NCBI GenBank assembly: GCA_016235425.1
Contig: JACRLC010000038.1
Coordinates: forward strand, 1 to 62,282
Direction: 5' to 3'
Length of the DNA stretch: 62,282 nt
Source: Chloroflexota bacterium
GTDB taxonomy: Bacteria > Chloroflexota > Anaerolineae > Anaerolineales > Villigracilaceae
Made by a program: the position numbers and the translations under genes. The notes under the pieces were generated by a model. That model saw nothing but the letters and a program-made list of their open reading frames with translations. It ran no database searches and was not told the origin of the DNA. Shown here in pieces: positions 33,903 through 42,747 of this stretch (position 1 is the stretch's first letter; each line of letters opens with the position of its first letter).

Positions 33903-35456
33903 ATGTTAATTCTCATTCCATCCCTGATCCTTTTTCTCACAGCACTGACTTTGATCATCCTGCATTTGGCGCGTCCGGCTTTTCGATATGGCTGGATGGT
34001 TGCCGTGGGCGGGACCATGCTGGGCATACTGGTCGTATTTTTTTGGCAGGGCCGGATGCCTTTGAACGTTTCCCTGCATTCATGGCGCTCATCCACTCTT
34101 TACCAGGAGGCGATCTCATTTCATGGCGACGGTTTAACCTGGCCGTTTGTGTTGAGCTTGAGCGCCCTGGCCTTGACGGTGCTCTTCACCGTGGCGGCGC
34201 GTTCGGCATTTGCGAATCCCTTTGCCTGGGCAGGGACTTTATCGTTGATCGGCCTCGGTCTTTTGGCGGTAACTTCAGCAAACCCTCTTACTCTTTTGCT
34301 GGTCTGGTCCGCGTTCGACCTGGCGGAATTGCTCACACTGTTGCGTTCGGTGGATGGGCCATCGGCCAGTGAACGCGTGGTAATCGCCTTTTCCACGCGC
34401 CTCGCCGGGATCGGTTTATTGTTGTGGGCAAATATCGTGAGCATTTCATCGGGAAGCACATTGGAATTTACTTCGTTTTCACCACAGGCAGGCTTGTTTC
34501 TCGTTGCCGCGGCCGGTCTGAGATTGGGCGTTCTGCCCCTGCATTTGCCGTACCCATCCGAGTCAACTTTGAGGCGCGGTTTCGGCACAACCTTGCGATT
34601 GGTCTCTGCCGCATCGAGCCTTGCGTTGTTGGCGCACATACCGGCAGAAAGCGTGAATTCTTCGTTTACCCCGTTCCTGCTTTTCCTCACTACCATCGCC
34701 GCAATTTACGCAGGCTGGACCTGGCTGCGCGCGCCGGATGAATTAATTGGACGCCCCTTTTGGATACTCGGCCTGGCTTCGCTGGCTATTGCTTCCGCGT
34801 TAGGTCCCAACCCAACCGGCGCGGTGGCCTGGGGTTGTGCGTTGATCCTGGTTGGCGGCGCGCTTTTTCTTGCCTCCGTCCAGCATGTGTGGCTGAACCG
34901 CGCGCTCCTGCTCGGCGCGTGGAGTCTTTCATCCCTGCCCTTCTCGCTCACAGCCAGCGCCTGGGGTACAGGCAGATACGGAATTTTCCTGCCATTTCTC
35001 ATCATTGCCCAAGCCCTGATCGTTGCCGGTTTTGTACGTCATGCCCTCCGCCCCGGCGGGCGGGATTCGCTCGACGCACAACCCGATTGGACTCGCAACG
35101 CATATCCCGCCGGGATTATCCTGCTTCTTTTGATCCAGTTCCTGTTGGGATTTTTCGGCTGGGACGGCGCTCAGAATCTCGGATATTTACCCGCCTCCAT
35201 AGCCGCTTCACTCCTGACCTTTGGCCTGATCTGGGCCACGCCGCGTTTACGCCTCCTCAACCCGGTCCGCGCTCACTGGGTAAAACCGGCATCCTCCTGG
35301 CTCGATGGCCTTTATCGCGGACTATGGGGATTGTATGGCCTGCTCGGCAGGCTGAGTCAGGCCGTCACCGCGACCCTCGAAGGCGCAAGCGGCATCATGT
35401 GGACATTGCTCTTTCTGGCCCTGTTCATTTCACTCATGACCCAGGGGGCACCATAA
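33903..35456 (+). CDS. Complex-I-like membrane subunit, NuoL/HyfB relative
   Basis: About 14 transmembrane helices, 517 residues, starting at the ATG at 33903 (the TTG 12 nt earlier has no support). Relationship to antiporter-like subunits comes from AGLRLGVLPLHLPYP, which aligns with the GKSAQFPLHTWLP motif of NuoL, but the channel Lys is Arg here. The TM5 Glu region reads LVWSAFDLAELLTLL. TACAAT (33886-33891) lies 11 nt before the ATG. It is the first of three membrane genes with no redox subunits. Function is unknown: it may translocate ions or carry another substrate. Confidence 0.7.
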   Translation: MLILIPSLILFLTALTLIILHLARPAFRYGWMVAVGGTMLGILVVFFWQGRMPLNVSLHSWRSSTLYQEAISFHGDGLTWPFVLSLSALALTVLFTVAARSAFANPFAWAGTLSLIGLGLLAVTSANPLTLLLVWSAFDLAELLTLLRSVDGPSASERVVIAFSTRLAGIGLLLWANIVSISSGSTLEFTSFSPQAGLFLVAAAGLRLGVLPLHLPYPSESTLRRGFGTTLRLVSAASSLALLAHIPAESVNSSFTPFLLFLTTIAAIYAGWTWLRAPDELIGRPFWILGLASLAIASALGPNPTGAVAWGCALILVGGALFLASVQHVWLNRALLLGAWSLSSLPFSLTASAWGTGRYGIFLPFLIIAQALIVAGFVRHALRPGGRDSLDAQPDWTRNAYPAGIILLLLIQFLLGFFGWDGAQNLGYLPASIAASLLTFGLIWATPRLRLLNPVRAHWVKPASSWLDGLYRGLWGLYGLLGRLSQAVTATLEGASGIMWTLLFLALFISLMTQGAP

Positions 35457-35460
35457 CAAC

Positions 35461-36069
35461 ATGCTGGTAGAAATCACTTCCTGGATCGCAGTCGCTTTCA
35501 TCCTTGTTGCGGCAACGACCTTGCTCCTCAGCCGGGATTGGCGCTTGAGCCTCGGCCTGCTGGCCGCACAATACCTGGCGGCCTTCGTGCTCGTTTTACA
35601 TCACTGGCCGCTTGGCATGGCAACCGTAAAGCTGGTCACCGGCTGGATGGTCACTGCGGCAATTGGCATGACACGTTTGAGCATCTCGCGCGATGAAAGC
35701 GGCGCCGAATCCTTTTGGCCGCGCGGGCAATGGTTCCGCATTTCGCTGGCGGCAATTGTGGCACTGCTCGTCCTGGTGGCTTCAACAGGTATTGAAGAGG
35801 CCATCCCCGGCCTCGGCCTGCCCGTGGTTACAGGCGGATTGTTATTGATCGGTATGGGACTCATCCATTTGGGGATCACGTCACAAATTCTGCAAACAAT
35901 TCTCGGCCTGCTTACCCTGCTGACCGGGTTTGAAATGCTTTACGCGGCTGTGGAAAGTTCGATCCTCGTAGCTGGTCTCCTTGCCGTCGTTGATCTCGGC
36001 CTGGCACTGGCCGGTTCGTATTTATTGCTCGCGGATTCAGCCACGGAGACGGAGGAGGAAGCCGCATGA
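35461..36069 (+). CDS. Complex-I-like membrane subunit, NuoK/HyfE-like
   Basis: A 202-residue polytopic protein with about six helices (6-24, 30-50, 57-72, 94-109, 118-140 and 165-190). Size and order between NuoL-like and NuoN-like genes suggest a role equivalent to HyfE or fused NuoJ/K. FEMLYAAVESS in the second half keeps a membrane Glu, as NuoK does. The similarity is weak, so the assignment rests mainly on position. It starts 4 nt after the previous stop and overlaps the next gene by 4 bp (ATGA). Confidence 0.6.
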   Translation: MLVEITSWIAVAFILVAATTLLLSRDWRLSLGLLAAQYLAAFVLVLHHWPLGMATVKLVTGWMVTAAIGMTRLSISRDESGAESFWPRGQWFRISLAAIVALLVLVASTGIEEAIPGLGLPVVTGGLLLIGMGLIHLGITSQILQTILGLLTLLTGFEMLYAAVESSILVAGLLAVVDLGLALAGSYLLLADSATETEEEAA

Positions 36070-37463
36070 GCGCGCCAGTCATTTGGATTGTTCTTCCCTT
36101 TCTGGCAGGGACCGTTATTTTGTTCATTCCGAATACGCGCGTCGCATCGATTGTGGGCGGGGTTGTGACGGCCCTGCTGGCTTTGGCTGCCCTGGCGATC
36201 CCCATCGACACAGCCCTGCTGCTCGGTTCGGTCTCGTTTAAGATTTCATCCACCGTGCAAATCCTGGGACGCAGTCTGCTGTTGAGCGCGGCGGATGGTC
36301 CCATTCTGGCGATGATCTACGGACTCGCCACGCTCTGGTTCTTCGGGACGGAAGCCGCCGGTTCGTCCGGTCGCTTCGTCTCGCTGGGACTCGCAATCAT
36401 TTCCCTGCTGGTCGCATCCATCGCTGTGGAGCCTTTCCTGTTTGCCGCCCCCATGCTTGAGATGGCCGCCCTGCTGGTGGTTCCCTTGCTCGTCTCACCC
36501 CAGCAAAAACCGGGACGCGGCATCCTGCGCTTCATCATCTACCAAACACTGGCAATGCCCTTCATCCTCTTCTCCGGCTGGATGCTGGCGGGCGTGGAGG
36601 CCAGTCCCGGCGATATTGGATTAACTTCGCAATCCGGTGTGATGCTTGGGTTGGGATTCGCCTTCCTGCTCGCCATCTTCCCACTCTATAACTGGATTCC
36701 CATGCTGGCCGAAGAAGCCTCGCCCTACGTTGTCGGCTTTTTGTTGTGGGCCTTGCCTGTCTTCACAGTCATTTTTGCACTGGGATTCCTCGACCACTAT
36801 GCCTGGATCAGAACCTCACCCGGATTATCAAACGCAATCCAGTTTGCCGGGTTGTTCATGGTTGCAAGTGGAGGCATCTTCGCCGCATTCCAACGCCACC
36901 TGGGAAGGATGATGGGCTACGCCTCCATCGTCGAGACCGGATTGATGATCCTGGCAATGGTGGTCAAGTCGCCGCTGTCGGTTGAGATTACGTTCATGCT
37001 TCTCATCCCGCGCGGGTTGGAACTTACTGTTTGGGCGCTGGGTATATCCGTCATCCAGAAAAGCGCCCAACCCCTTCGCTTCAGTTCCATCCAGGGCCTG
37101 GCGCGGACCTATCCCATCGCGGTCGGTGCGCTGGTTCTAGCTCACCTCTCCACAATCGGGTTCCCGCTCCTCGCTGGTTTTCCAGCCCGACTGGTGTTGT
37201 GGGAGGAGTTGGCAAGCCAGTCCCTCATCTATGCCTTTTGGATCCTGGTGGGACTATTCGGCTTGTTGACCGGGGCGGTCAGAACGCTGGCGGTCTTTGT
37301 GATGGCGCCCGAAAAAACGCCCTGGGCGTGGAATGAGTCGTGGGCGCAATCGGTCATGCTGGGGGTCGGTGTGATCGTATTGTTCGCCATCGGTTTATTC
37401 CCGCAGACCATGCAGCCGTTCCTGTCTTCGCTTCCCGCGCTGTTCGAGCATATTGGTCAATAG
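36066..37463 (+). CDS. Complex-I-like membrane subunit, NuoN/HyfF relative
   Basis: A 465-residue protein with about 13-14 helices. FAAPMLEMAALLV keeps the TM5 glutamate; FLLAIFPLYNWIPMLAEEASPYVV aligns in two halves with the K-x4-PFHxWLPDxYExAP motif of NuoN, but the TM7 Lys is replaced by Leu/Ala and the TM8 Lys by Val. The later segment GYASIVETGLMIL matches the MAYSSISHAGYLL motif of antiporter subunits. It is the last gene of the triad; the coiled-coil gene follows after 42 nt with its own TATAAT. Confidence 0.7.
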   Translation: MSAPVIWIVLPFLAGTVILFIPNTRVASIVGGVVTALLALAALAIPIDTALLLGSVSFKISSTVQILGRSLLLSAADGPILAMIYGLATLWFFGTEAAGSSGRFVSLGLAIISLLVASIAVEPFLFAAPMLEMAALLVVPLLVSPQQKPGRGILRFIIYQTLAMPFILFSGWMLAGVEASPGDIGLTSQSGVMLGLGFAFLLAIFPLYNWIPMLAEEASPYVVGFLLWALPVFTVIFALGFLDHYAWIRTSPGLSNAIQFAGLFMVASGGIFAAFQRHLGRMMGYASIVETGLMILAMVVKSPLSVEITFMLLIPRGLELTVWALGISVIQKSAQPLRFSSIQGLARTYPIAVGALVLAHLSTIGFPLLAGFPARLVLWEELASQSLIYAFWILVGLFGLLTGAVRTLAVFVMAPEKTPWAWNESWAQSVMLGVGVIVLFAIGLFPQTMQPFLSSLPALFEHIGQ

Positions 37464-37505
37464 GCCTGCGTTATAATCTTACCCATCCCTCTCCGGGAGG
37501 AATCC

Positions 37506-38690
37506 ATGGAATTCGAACAAATCATCAAACGGCTGGACTGGCTTGAAAAGGAACGCGGCAAGGACAAGGAATACATCTCGTCCTTGAAGGAAGAGATCGC
37601 GTCGCTTCAAACCAGCATCAACGTAGCCAACAAACAGATCAAAGACCTGAGCAAAAAAGTCACGGAAGTGAACACCAGCGCCTCACGCTTCGAGCAATTC
37701 GACACGATGCTCACCAAACAGCGCGCCGACGTGAACAAGGTCATTTCGGAAAACGAGAAGAACAGCCAGCGGCGCGAGCGCGAGGCCGTCAAACGCCACC
37801 AGGCGCAGCTTGAGGAAATCAACAAGACCGTCGCCGAACTCAAGAAAACGTTCACGCCCGGCGAATACAATAAAAAATTCAAAGAACGCGCCAACGAGCT
37901 CCAACGTCTCATCAACAACATTGACGACTTGAAAGTACGCGTGGAAGAAGCTGTTCAAGGCACTGAAAGCGTTCACCTGAGTCTGAAAGCAGTTGAAGAG
38001 GCGCGGAAAAATGACCTCAAACGCGTGGCCGACATCCAGGGCGAGATCATGGCCGTCCGCAAGCGCGCGGATGAAAGCCGCGAAAAATCCTCGCTGAACG
38101 CGGACAGCATCCGCAACATTGATAATCGCATCACCGAACTGCTCACGTCCGAGTTCGACCGCAAACAAGCGCAAACGGCCTTCCTCGAACAGCAATCCCT
38201 CGCGCAGGTGGGACGGGAACGCATCTGGAAGGAATGGCTCGATAAAGTCGAAGAATTCAAAAAAGAAGCCTCCGGTCTCGACACTCACGTCCAAACATTG
38301 GACGAAGCCCTGCGCGGCGCGAAAAAGGCGCAGGAGACCTATCTCGAACTCAACACCAAGCTCGAACGCCGCATCAACGAAGTGACCGAGATGCAGCGTC
38401 TCGCTGAAGAACGCCTGCGCCAGGAATGGATTTCGTTCAAAGCCGACGATCAGAAACGCTGGACGGGCTACAGCCTCTCCTCAGAAGAATCCTTCCGTGA
38501 CCTTCGCAAGGACATTCAAAAATACGACCAGCGCATCAGCGCGCTGGACGAAATTACGCAGGTGGTCCAGGATCAATTGCACCAAACCACCGACATCACC
38601 GAACATCAATTGCAGGAATTGATGAACGTCACCCATGAATGGATGACCGCCTACGAGCGCATCATGGGTCACAAGAAGAGCAAGAAATAA
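37506..38690 (+). CDS. Long coiled-coil protein
   Basis: A 394-residue soluble protein, almost entirely heptad-rich Glu/Lys/Gln helix from residue 1 to about 340, with no membrane segment. The C-terminal 40 residues (HQLQELMNVTHEWMTAYERI) are less charged. It could be a structural or SMC-like scaffold; I recognise no family. GGGAGG lies 6 nt before the ATG, and TATAAT (37472-37477) is a likely -10 box. It sits between the complex-I-like triad and selB. Confidence 0.75.
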   Translation: MEFEQIIKRLDWLEKERGKDKEYISSLKEEIASLQTSINVANKQIKDLSKKVTEVNTSASRFEQFDTMLTKQRADVNKVISENEKNSQRREREAVKRHQAQLEEINKTVAELKKTFTPGEYNKKFKERANELQRLINNIDDLKVRVEEAVQGTESVHLSLKAVEEARKNDLKRVADIQGEIMAVRKRADESREKSSLNADSIRNIDNRITELLTSEFDRKQAQTAFLEQQSLAQVGRERIWKEWLDKVEEFKKEASGLDTHVQTLDEALRGAKKAQETYLELNTKLERRINEVTEMQRLAEERLRQEWISFKADDQKRWTGYSLSSEESFRDLRKDIQKYDQRISALDEITQVVQDQLHQTTDITEHQLQELMNVTHEWMTAYERIMGHKKSKK

Positions 38691-38695
38691 TTCAC

Positions 38696-38733
38696 CCTCA
38701 CCCCAGCCCTCTCCCAAAATGGGAGAGGGAGAA
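38696..38733. repeat. Partial CCCTCACCC/GGGAGAGGG repeat
   Basis: CCCTCACCCCAGCCCTCTCC, then a hairpin with GGGAGAGGGAG, which also supplies a purine-rich ribosome-binding stretch about 10 nt before the selB ATG. Confidence 0.6.
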
Positions 38734-38743
38734 ATAATGAAAC

Positions 38744-40639
38744 ATGCGAGTCATTGGCACAGCCGGTCACGTTGACCACGGGAAATCCACGCTCATCGCC
38801 GCGCTCACAGGCACACATCCCGACCGCCTGAAAGAAGAGCAGGCGCGCGAGATGACCATCGAACTCGGCTTCGGCTGGCTCACACTTCCCAACGGTGAAG
38901 AGGTCGGCATCGTGGATGTGCCCGGCCACCGCGACTTCATCGAAAACATGCTCTCCGGTATCGGCGGAATTGACGCCGCGCTCCTCGTCATCGCCGCCGA
39001 TGAAGGCGTCATGCCGCAGACGAAGGAACATCTCGCGATATTGGATTTGTTGCAGATTCCCGCTGGATTAATTGTTCTGACAAAAACAGACCTCGCCTCA
39101 GACTCAGGGTGGCTTGATCTCGTTGAAACAGACATTCGCGCCGCTGTCAAAGATACCGTTATGCAAGACGCCCCCATCCTGCGCGTCTCCGCCAAAACCA
39201 AAAGCGGACTCGATTTACTAATTACCAATCTCCAATTGCTTCTCCAACAAAAACCCGCGCGCCTCGACCTGGGCCGCCCGCGCCTCCCCATTGACCGCGT
39301 CTTCAGCATGAGCGGATTCGGCACCGTCGTCACCGGCACACTCAGCGACGGTCATCTCGCCATCGGTGACGAAGTGGAAATCCTGCCTTCGCACCAAAGA
39401 GGCCGCGTGCGCGGACTTCAGACTCACAAGAAAAAAGAAGAGACCGCCATTCCCGGCTCGCGTACCGCGGTGAATATTTCCGGTGTCAATACCGAGCAAA
39501 TCCAGCGCGGCGAAGTCGTCGCGCATCCCGGCCAATACCAGACCACCCGCAGATTGGACGCGCGTTTTCGTTTGTTGAAAGACGCTTCTTCATCCCTCAA
39601 ACATTCCAGCGAAGTGAAATTCTTCGTCGGCGCGAGCGAAACGATTGCAAACCTGCGCCTGCTTGGAACCGAAGAAATCAAACCCGGCGAAGAAGCCTGG
39701 ATTCAACTCGAACTGCGTGACGAAGTCGTTGCCGTGCGTGGGGATCGCTACATCCTTCGGCGTCCATCACCCGGCGAAACCCTCGGCGGCGGCGTGATTG
39801 TGGATCACCAGCCCAAAGGCCGCCACAAACGCTTCGACGAAAATGTGCTGAAATCCCTCGCGTCCCTCGCACAAGGCTCGCCCGCCGACGTTTTGCTCGA
39901 AGCCGCGCTTGCGCTCAATGCCGCGTCCATCAAGGAAATCGCCACGCGCTCGCGGCTGGAATCCGAAAATGCAGAATCAGCTTTGAAGGAATTAATCGAA
40001 TCCGGCCAACTCATCCTGCTCGAAGAAGGCGAGCCAAAGATTACAAGCGACATTCTGGCTGCCGCGCTCCCCCACTGGAACGCGTTGAACGGTAAAATTT
40101 TGCAGATCGTTGAGTCCTATCACAAATCCTATCCGCTTCGCCGCGGCATCCCGCGCGAAGAACTCAAGAGCAAGCTCAAATTATCGCCGCGCGTTTTCAA
40201 CGCCATTCTCACGCAACATGCAGCACGCAACACGCTTATAGATTCGCGGGGCGTGGTATCCAAATCTGGGCATGAGATCAAGTTCGATAGCGGCCAGCAG
40301 GCCAAAGTCCAGGGATTGATGCGGAAGTTTGAGGCAAATCCATTTGGGCCGCCAAGCGTCAAGGAAAGTCAAGCCGAAGTCGGCGAAGAAGTCTTCGATG
40401 CGTTGATTGAGTCGGGTGAGTTGATCACGGTCTCGCAGGATGTCGTTTTCAGAAAACAGGATTATGATTTGATGGTGAAAAAAATCCGCGGCGCCATTCA
40501 GCAAAAAGGACAGGTTACGCTCGCCGAAGTGCGCGACATGCTGGACACGACCCGCAAGTATGTTCAGGCATTGCTGGAATATCTTGATGCGACCAGTGTG
40601 ACCATACGGGATGGCGATTATCGGAAGCTGCGTTCCTAA
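38744..40639 (+). CDS. selB: Selenocysteine-specific elongation factor SelB
   Basis: Brings Sec-tRNA(Sec) to UGA codons that have a SECIS hairpin. EF-Tu-like GTPase: GHVDHGKST (residues 8-16), switch EMTIELGFGW, DVPGHRDFI, TKTD. Beta-barrel domains 2 and 3 follow (RVFSMSGFGTVVTG). The C-terminal half (about 390-631) contains winged helices that bind the SECIS; the last one ends TRKYVQALLEYLD. The 631-residue length is normal. selA, selD and the Sec tRNA gene are not in this window. The Sec gene at 54661-55140 is its clear client. Near codon 490 it contains a short heptamer repeat (40211-40238). Confidence 0.95.
   Translation: MRVIGTAGHVDHGKSTLIAALTGTHPDRLKEEQAREMTIELGFGWLTLPNGEEVGIVDVPGHRDFIENMLSGIGGIDAALLVIAADEGVMPQTKEHLAILDLLQIPAGLIVLTKTDLASDSGWLDLVETDIRAAVKDTVMQDAPILRVSAKTKSGLDLLITNLQLLLQQKPARLDLGRPRLPIDRVFSMSGFGTVVTGTLSDGHLAIGDEVEILPSHQRGRVRGLQTHKKKEETAIPGSRTAVNISGVNTEQIQRGEVVAHPGQYQTTRRLDARFRLLKDASSSLKHSSEVKFFVGASETIANLRLLGTEEIKPGEEAWIQLELRDEVVAVRGDRYILRRPSPGETLGGGVIVDHQPKGRHKRFDENVLKSLASLAQGSPADVLLEAALALNAASIKEIATRSRLESENAESALKELIESGQLILLEEGEPKITSDILAAALPHWNALNGKILQIVESYHKSYPLRRGIPREELKSKLKLSPRVFNAILTQHAARNTLIDSRGVVSKSGHEIKFDSGQQAKVQGLMRKFEANPFGPPSVKESQAEVGEEVFDALIESGELITVSQDVVFRKQDYDLMVKKIRGAIQQKGQVTLAEVRDMLDTTRKYVQALLEYLDATSVTIRDGDYRKLRS
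40211..40238. repeat. Heptanucleotide array inside selB
   Basis: ACGCAAC, ATGCAGC, ACGCAAC, ACGCTTA, four 7-mers in the selB coding frame, encoding part of TQHAARNTLID between two winged-helix domains. Confidence 0.55.
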
Positions 40640-40640
40640 C

Positions 40641-40693
40641 GGAATCCGAAGTCTCCCGGCTTCGGATTCCAAAATCTGGAGATTTTGGAGTCC
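40641..40693. repeat. Bipartite palindromic element, copy 2
   Basis: GGAATCCGAAG/CTTCGGATTCC followed by CCAAAATC/GATTTTGG and GGAGTCC. It lies 1 bp after the selB stop, and its last GGAG falls 8 nt before the next gene's ATG, where it may act as ribosome-binding site. Confidence 0.85.
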
Positions 40694-40698
40694 AAACC

Positions 40699-41373
40699 AT
40701 GTGTGGAAGATTTACTTTAACCGTTGACCCTGCCGAGCTTCAAGAAGCATTTCAAGATTACAAATTCCCAACGCAGTTTGCGCCGCGCTTCAACATTGCG
40801 CCAACACAGCCCATCCTTGCCATCCCAAACGACGGGCTAAACAAAGCCGATTTCTTCGTGTGGGGTCTCATCCCCTCGTGGGCGAAAGACCCGACGATTG
40901 GCAGCCGTCTCATCAACGCGCGCGGCGAAACGCTGGCCGAGAAACCTTCCTTCCGCGGCGGCTTCAAATACAAACGCTGTTTGATCCTCGCCGATGGTTT
41001 TTACGAATGGAAGGCCCAGCCCGGCACAAAAACCAAAACGCCCTATTTCATCCACATGAAAGATCGCAAGCCTTTCGCCTTCGCAGGCCTGTGGGACGAA
41101 TGGCACAGCCCCGAAGGTTCGCAGATCAAATCCTGCACCATCATCACCACCGATCCCAACGAACTGATGACGACCATCCACAACCGCATGCCCGTTATCT
41201 TGAAGCCTGCGGACTATGCCCAATGGCTGGACGCATCGCCTCAAACTCCCGATAAACTGCAACCGTTAATCAAGCCCTTCCCCACCGACAAAATGTCCGC
41301 CTACCCCGTTTCGACACTGGTCAACAAACCGAGTGTGGATCGCGCTGAATTGGTTGTTCCTGTGCAGGGGTAA
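40699..41373 (+). CDS. SRAP-family abasic-site protein (YedK/HMCES)
   Basis: Forms a covalent, protective crosslink with abasic sites in single-stranded DNA. Mature protein starts at the catalytic cysteine C2 in MCGRF. Other family motifs: FNIAPTQ, WGLIPSWAKD, NARGETLAEKPSFR, DGFYEWK, and the active-site His in IHNRMPVIL. The 224-residue length is typical. The gene begins 6 nt after a palindromic element, the GGAG of which is the only Shine-Dalgarno-like sequence. It is likely a stand-alone DNA-repair gene. Confidence 0.95.
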   Translation: MCGRFTLTVDPAELQEAFQDYKFPTQFAPRFNIAPTQPILAIPNDGLNKADFFVWGLIPSWAKDPTIGSRLINARGETLAEKPSFRGGFKYKRCLILADGFYEWKAQPGTKTKTPYFIHMKDRKPFAFAGLWDEWHSPEGSQIKSCTIITTDPNELMTTIHNRMPVILKPADYAQWLDASPQTPDKLQPLIKPFPTDKMSAYPVSTLVNKPSVDRAELVVPVQG

Positions 41374-41428
41374 ACAGGTAGACAGGTAAACACATAGACA
41401 ACGGAACACGCAACACGCAATAACCCCC
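41373..41428. repeat. Octamer/heptamer repeat region
   Basis: Four 8-mers like GGTAAACA, GGTAGACA, GGTAAACA, CATAGACA, then three 7-mers AACACGC. It fills the gap between the SRAP and MFS genes and leaves no obvious Shine-Dalgarno for the latter. Confidence 0.6.
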
Positions 41429-41430
41429 CA

Positions 41431-42684
41431 ATGAATTCATTAACCCGCCATTTCCCCGCGCTTGCATCGCGCGACTTTGCCATCTTTCTGGCGGGGCACG
41501 TGCTTTCATTGATCGGAACGTCCATGCAAAACACGGCCCTGCCACTACTGGCTTATCGCATCAGCGGCCGTCCATTTGACTTGGGTCTCATTGGCTTTGC
41601 AACAACTCTGCCCACATTCTTTCTCGCGCTGCCCGGCGGCGTGGTCGTTGAGCATCTGGACAAACGCAAGACCGTGATTTCGATGCAAGCCATCATGATG
41701 GTTGATGCCTTCGTGATGGCTTTTCTCACACTCAACGGCTCGATTCAAATCTGGCACATTGTTTTGCTCTCGCTCATTTTGGGAATTGCAACGGCATTCG
41801 AGATCACGGCGCGCCAATCCATGCTGATCGAATTGACCGGGCGTGAGGCGCTTCCAAACGCCATTGCCCTGCAATCAACCGCCTTCAACTTATCGCGCGT
41901 GCTTGGGCCGTCACTCGTTGCGCCGGTGCTTTTGTTCTTTCCAAAGAATGGCGAAGGCTGGATTTTCCTGTTCAACGGCATCAGTTTCGTCGCCATCATC
42001 ATTAGCTTGTTTTTCGTCCGCGCGCGATACAGGATACCGCCGGAACCGCGCACGCGCTCGATGATGGATGAGTTCCGCGAGGGCGGGCGCTTTATCATTA
42101 CAAACACATCAGTCGGGGCGATCATCTTCATCGCGGCCATCCTGGGGTTGTTCGCCTTTCCCATCGTCCAGCAGCTACCGGTCGTTTCCAAGGATTTGCT
42201 CGGTCAGGTTGGAGATACCAAGTCTATAGTGGATACACGCAACAGCATGTTGTACGCGGCACAGGGCGTGGGAGCCCTGATCGCGGCCTTTTCCATCGCG
42301 GTCAATAACTCTGCCAGGACGCGCGGTTCTCGCCTCCTGCTAGGCCAGGCCGGGTTCATTCTGGGGATTATTGCCCTGCCCTTCTCGCGGTCATTGTGGC
42401 TGACGCTTGCATTGATCGCCACGATGGGCTGGGGGTCGGTCACGCAACTGGCAACAATGAACACATTGATCCAATTGCAGATCCCGAACGGTTTGCGCGG
42501 GCGTGTGTTCAGCATCTACCTTTGGGCGCTGCAGGGTGTCGCGCCGTTTGGCAGTCTGCTGATCGGGTGGATGACGCAGGAACTGGGACTCTCGGTTACC
42601 GCGATTGCCTGCGGCGTGATTTGCCTCGTCAGCATTGGGAGAATTCAACTCCTCAATCCAAACATGCGTAAATCGGATGGTTAA
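41431..42684 (+). CDS. MFS transporter, EntS-like
   Basis: Twelve-helix major facilitator, 417 residues, in the MFS_3 (enterobactin exporter EntS-like) group: N-terminal FAIFLAGHVLSLIGTSMQNTA, LPGGVVVEHLDKRKT in the loop 2-3 motif, LTGREALPNAIALQS, and the FNLSRVLGPSL helix. The substrate cannot be read from sequence; homologues export siderophores or small molecules. No Shine-Dalgarno is visible. It is followed by a strong promoter for the next gene. Confidence 0.88.
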   Translation: MNSLTRHFPALASRDFAIFLAGHVLSLIGTSMQNTALPLLAYRISGRPFDLGLIGFATTLPTFFLALPGGVVVEHLDKRKTVISMQAIMMVDAFVMAFLTLNGSIQIWHIVLLSLILGIATAFEITARQSMLIELTGREALPNAIALQSTAFNLSRVLGPSLVAPVLLFFPKNGEGWIFLFNGISFVAIIISLFFVRARYRIPPEPRTRSMMDEFREGGRFIITNTSVGAIIFIAAILGLFAFPIVQQLPVVSKDLLGQVGDTKSIVDTRNSMLYAAQGVGALIAAFSIAVNNSARTRGSRLLLGQAGFILGIIALPFSRSLWLTLALIATMGWGSVTQLATMNTLIQLQIPNGLRGRVFSIYLWALQGVAPFGSLLIGWMTQELGLSVTAIACGVICLVSIGRIQLLNPNMRKSDG

Positions 42685-42710
42685 CGCAGGATTAGCGTTT
42701 GAAAGCGAAC

Positions 42711-42740
42711 TTGACGCGTTTTTTTTGCCCATGATATGAT
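42711..42740 (+). promoter_or_regulatory. Strong promoter with leaderless start for the M23 peptidase gene
   Basis: TTGACG (42711-42716), 18-nt spacer, TATGAT (42735-42740), 7 nt before the ATG at 42748. The predicted transcript begins at or within a few bases of the start codon. Confidence 0.65.
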
Positions 42741-42747
42741 GAACACC

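Noticed and set aside
37683-38294. Antisense reading frame in the coiled-coil gene
   Set aside because: Translation is hydrophobic and Phe-rich as expected from the complement of a Glu/Lys-rich coding strand.
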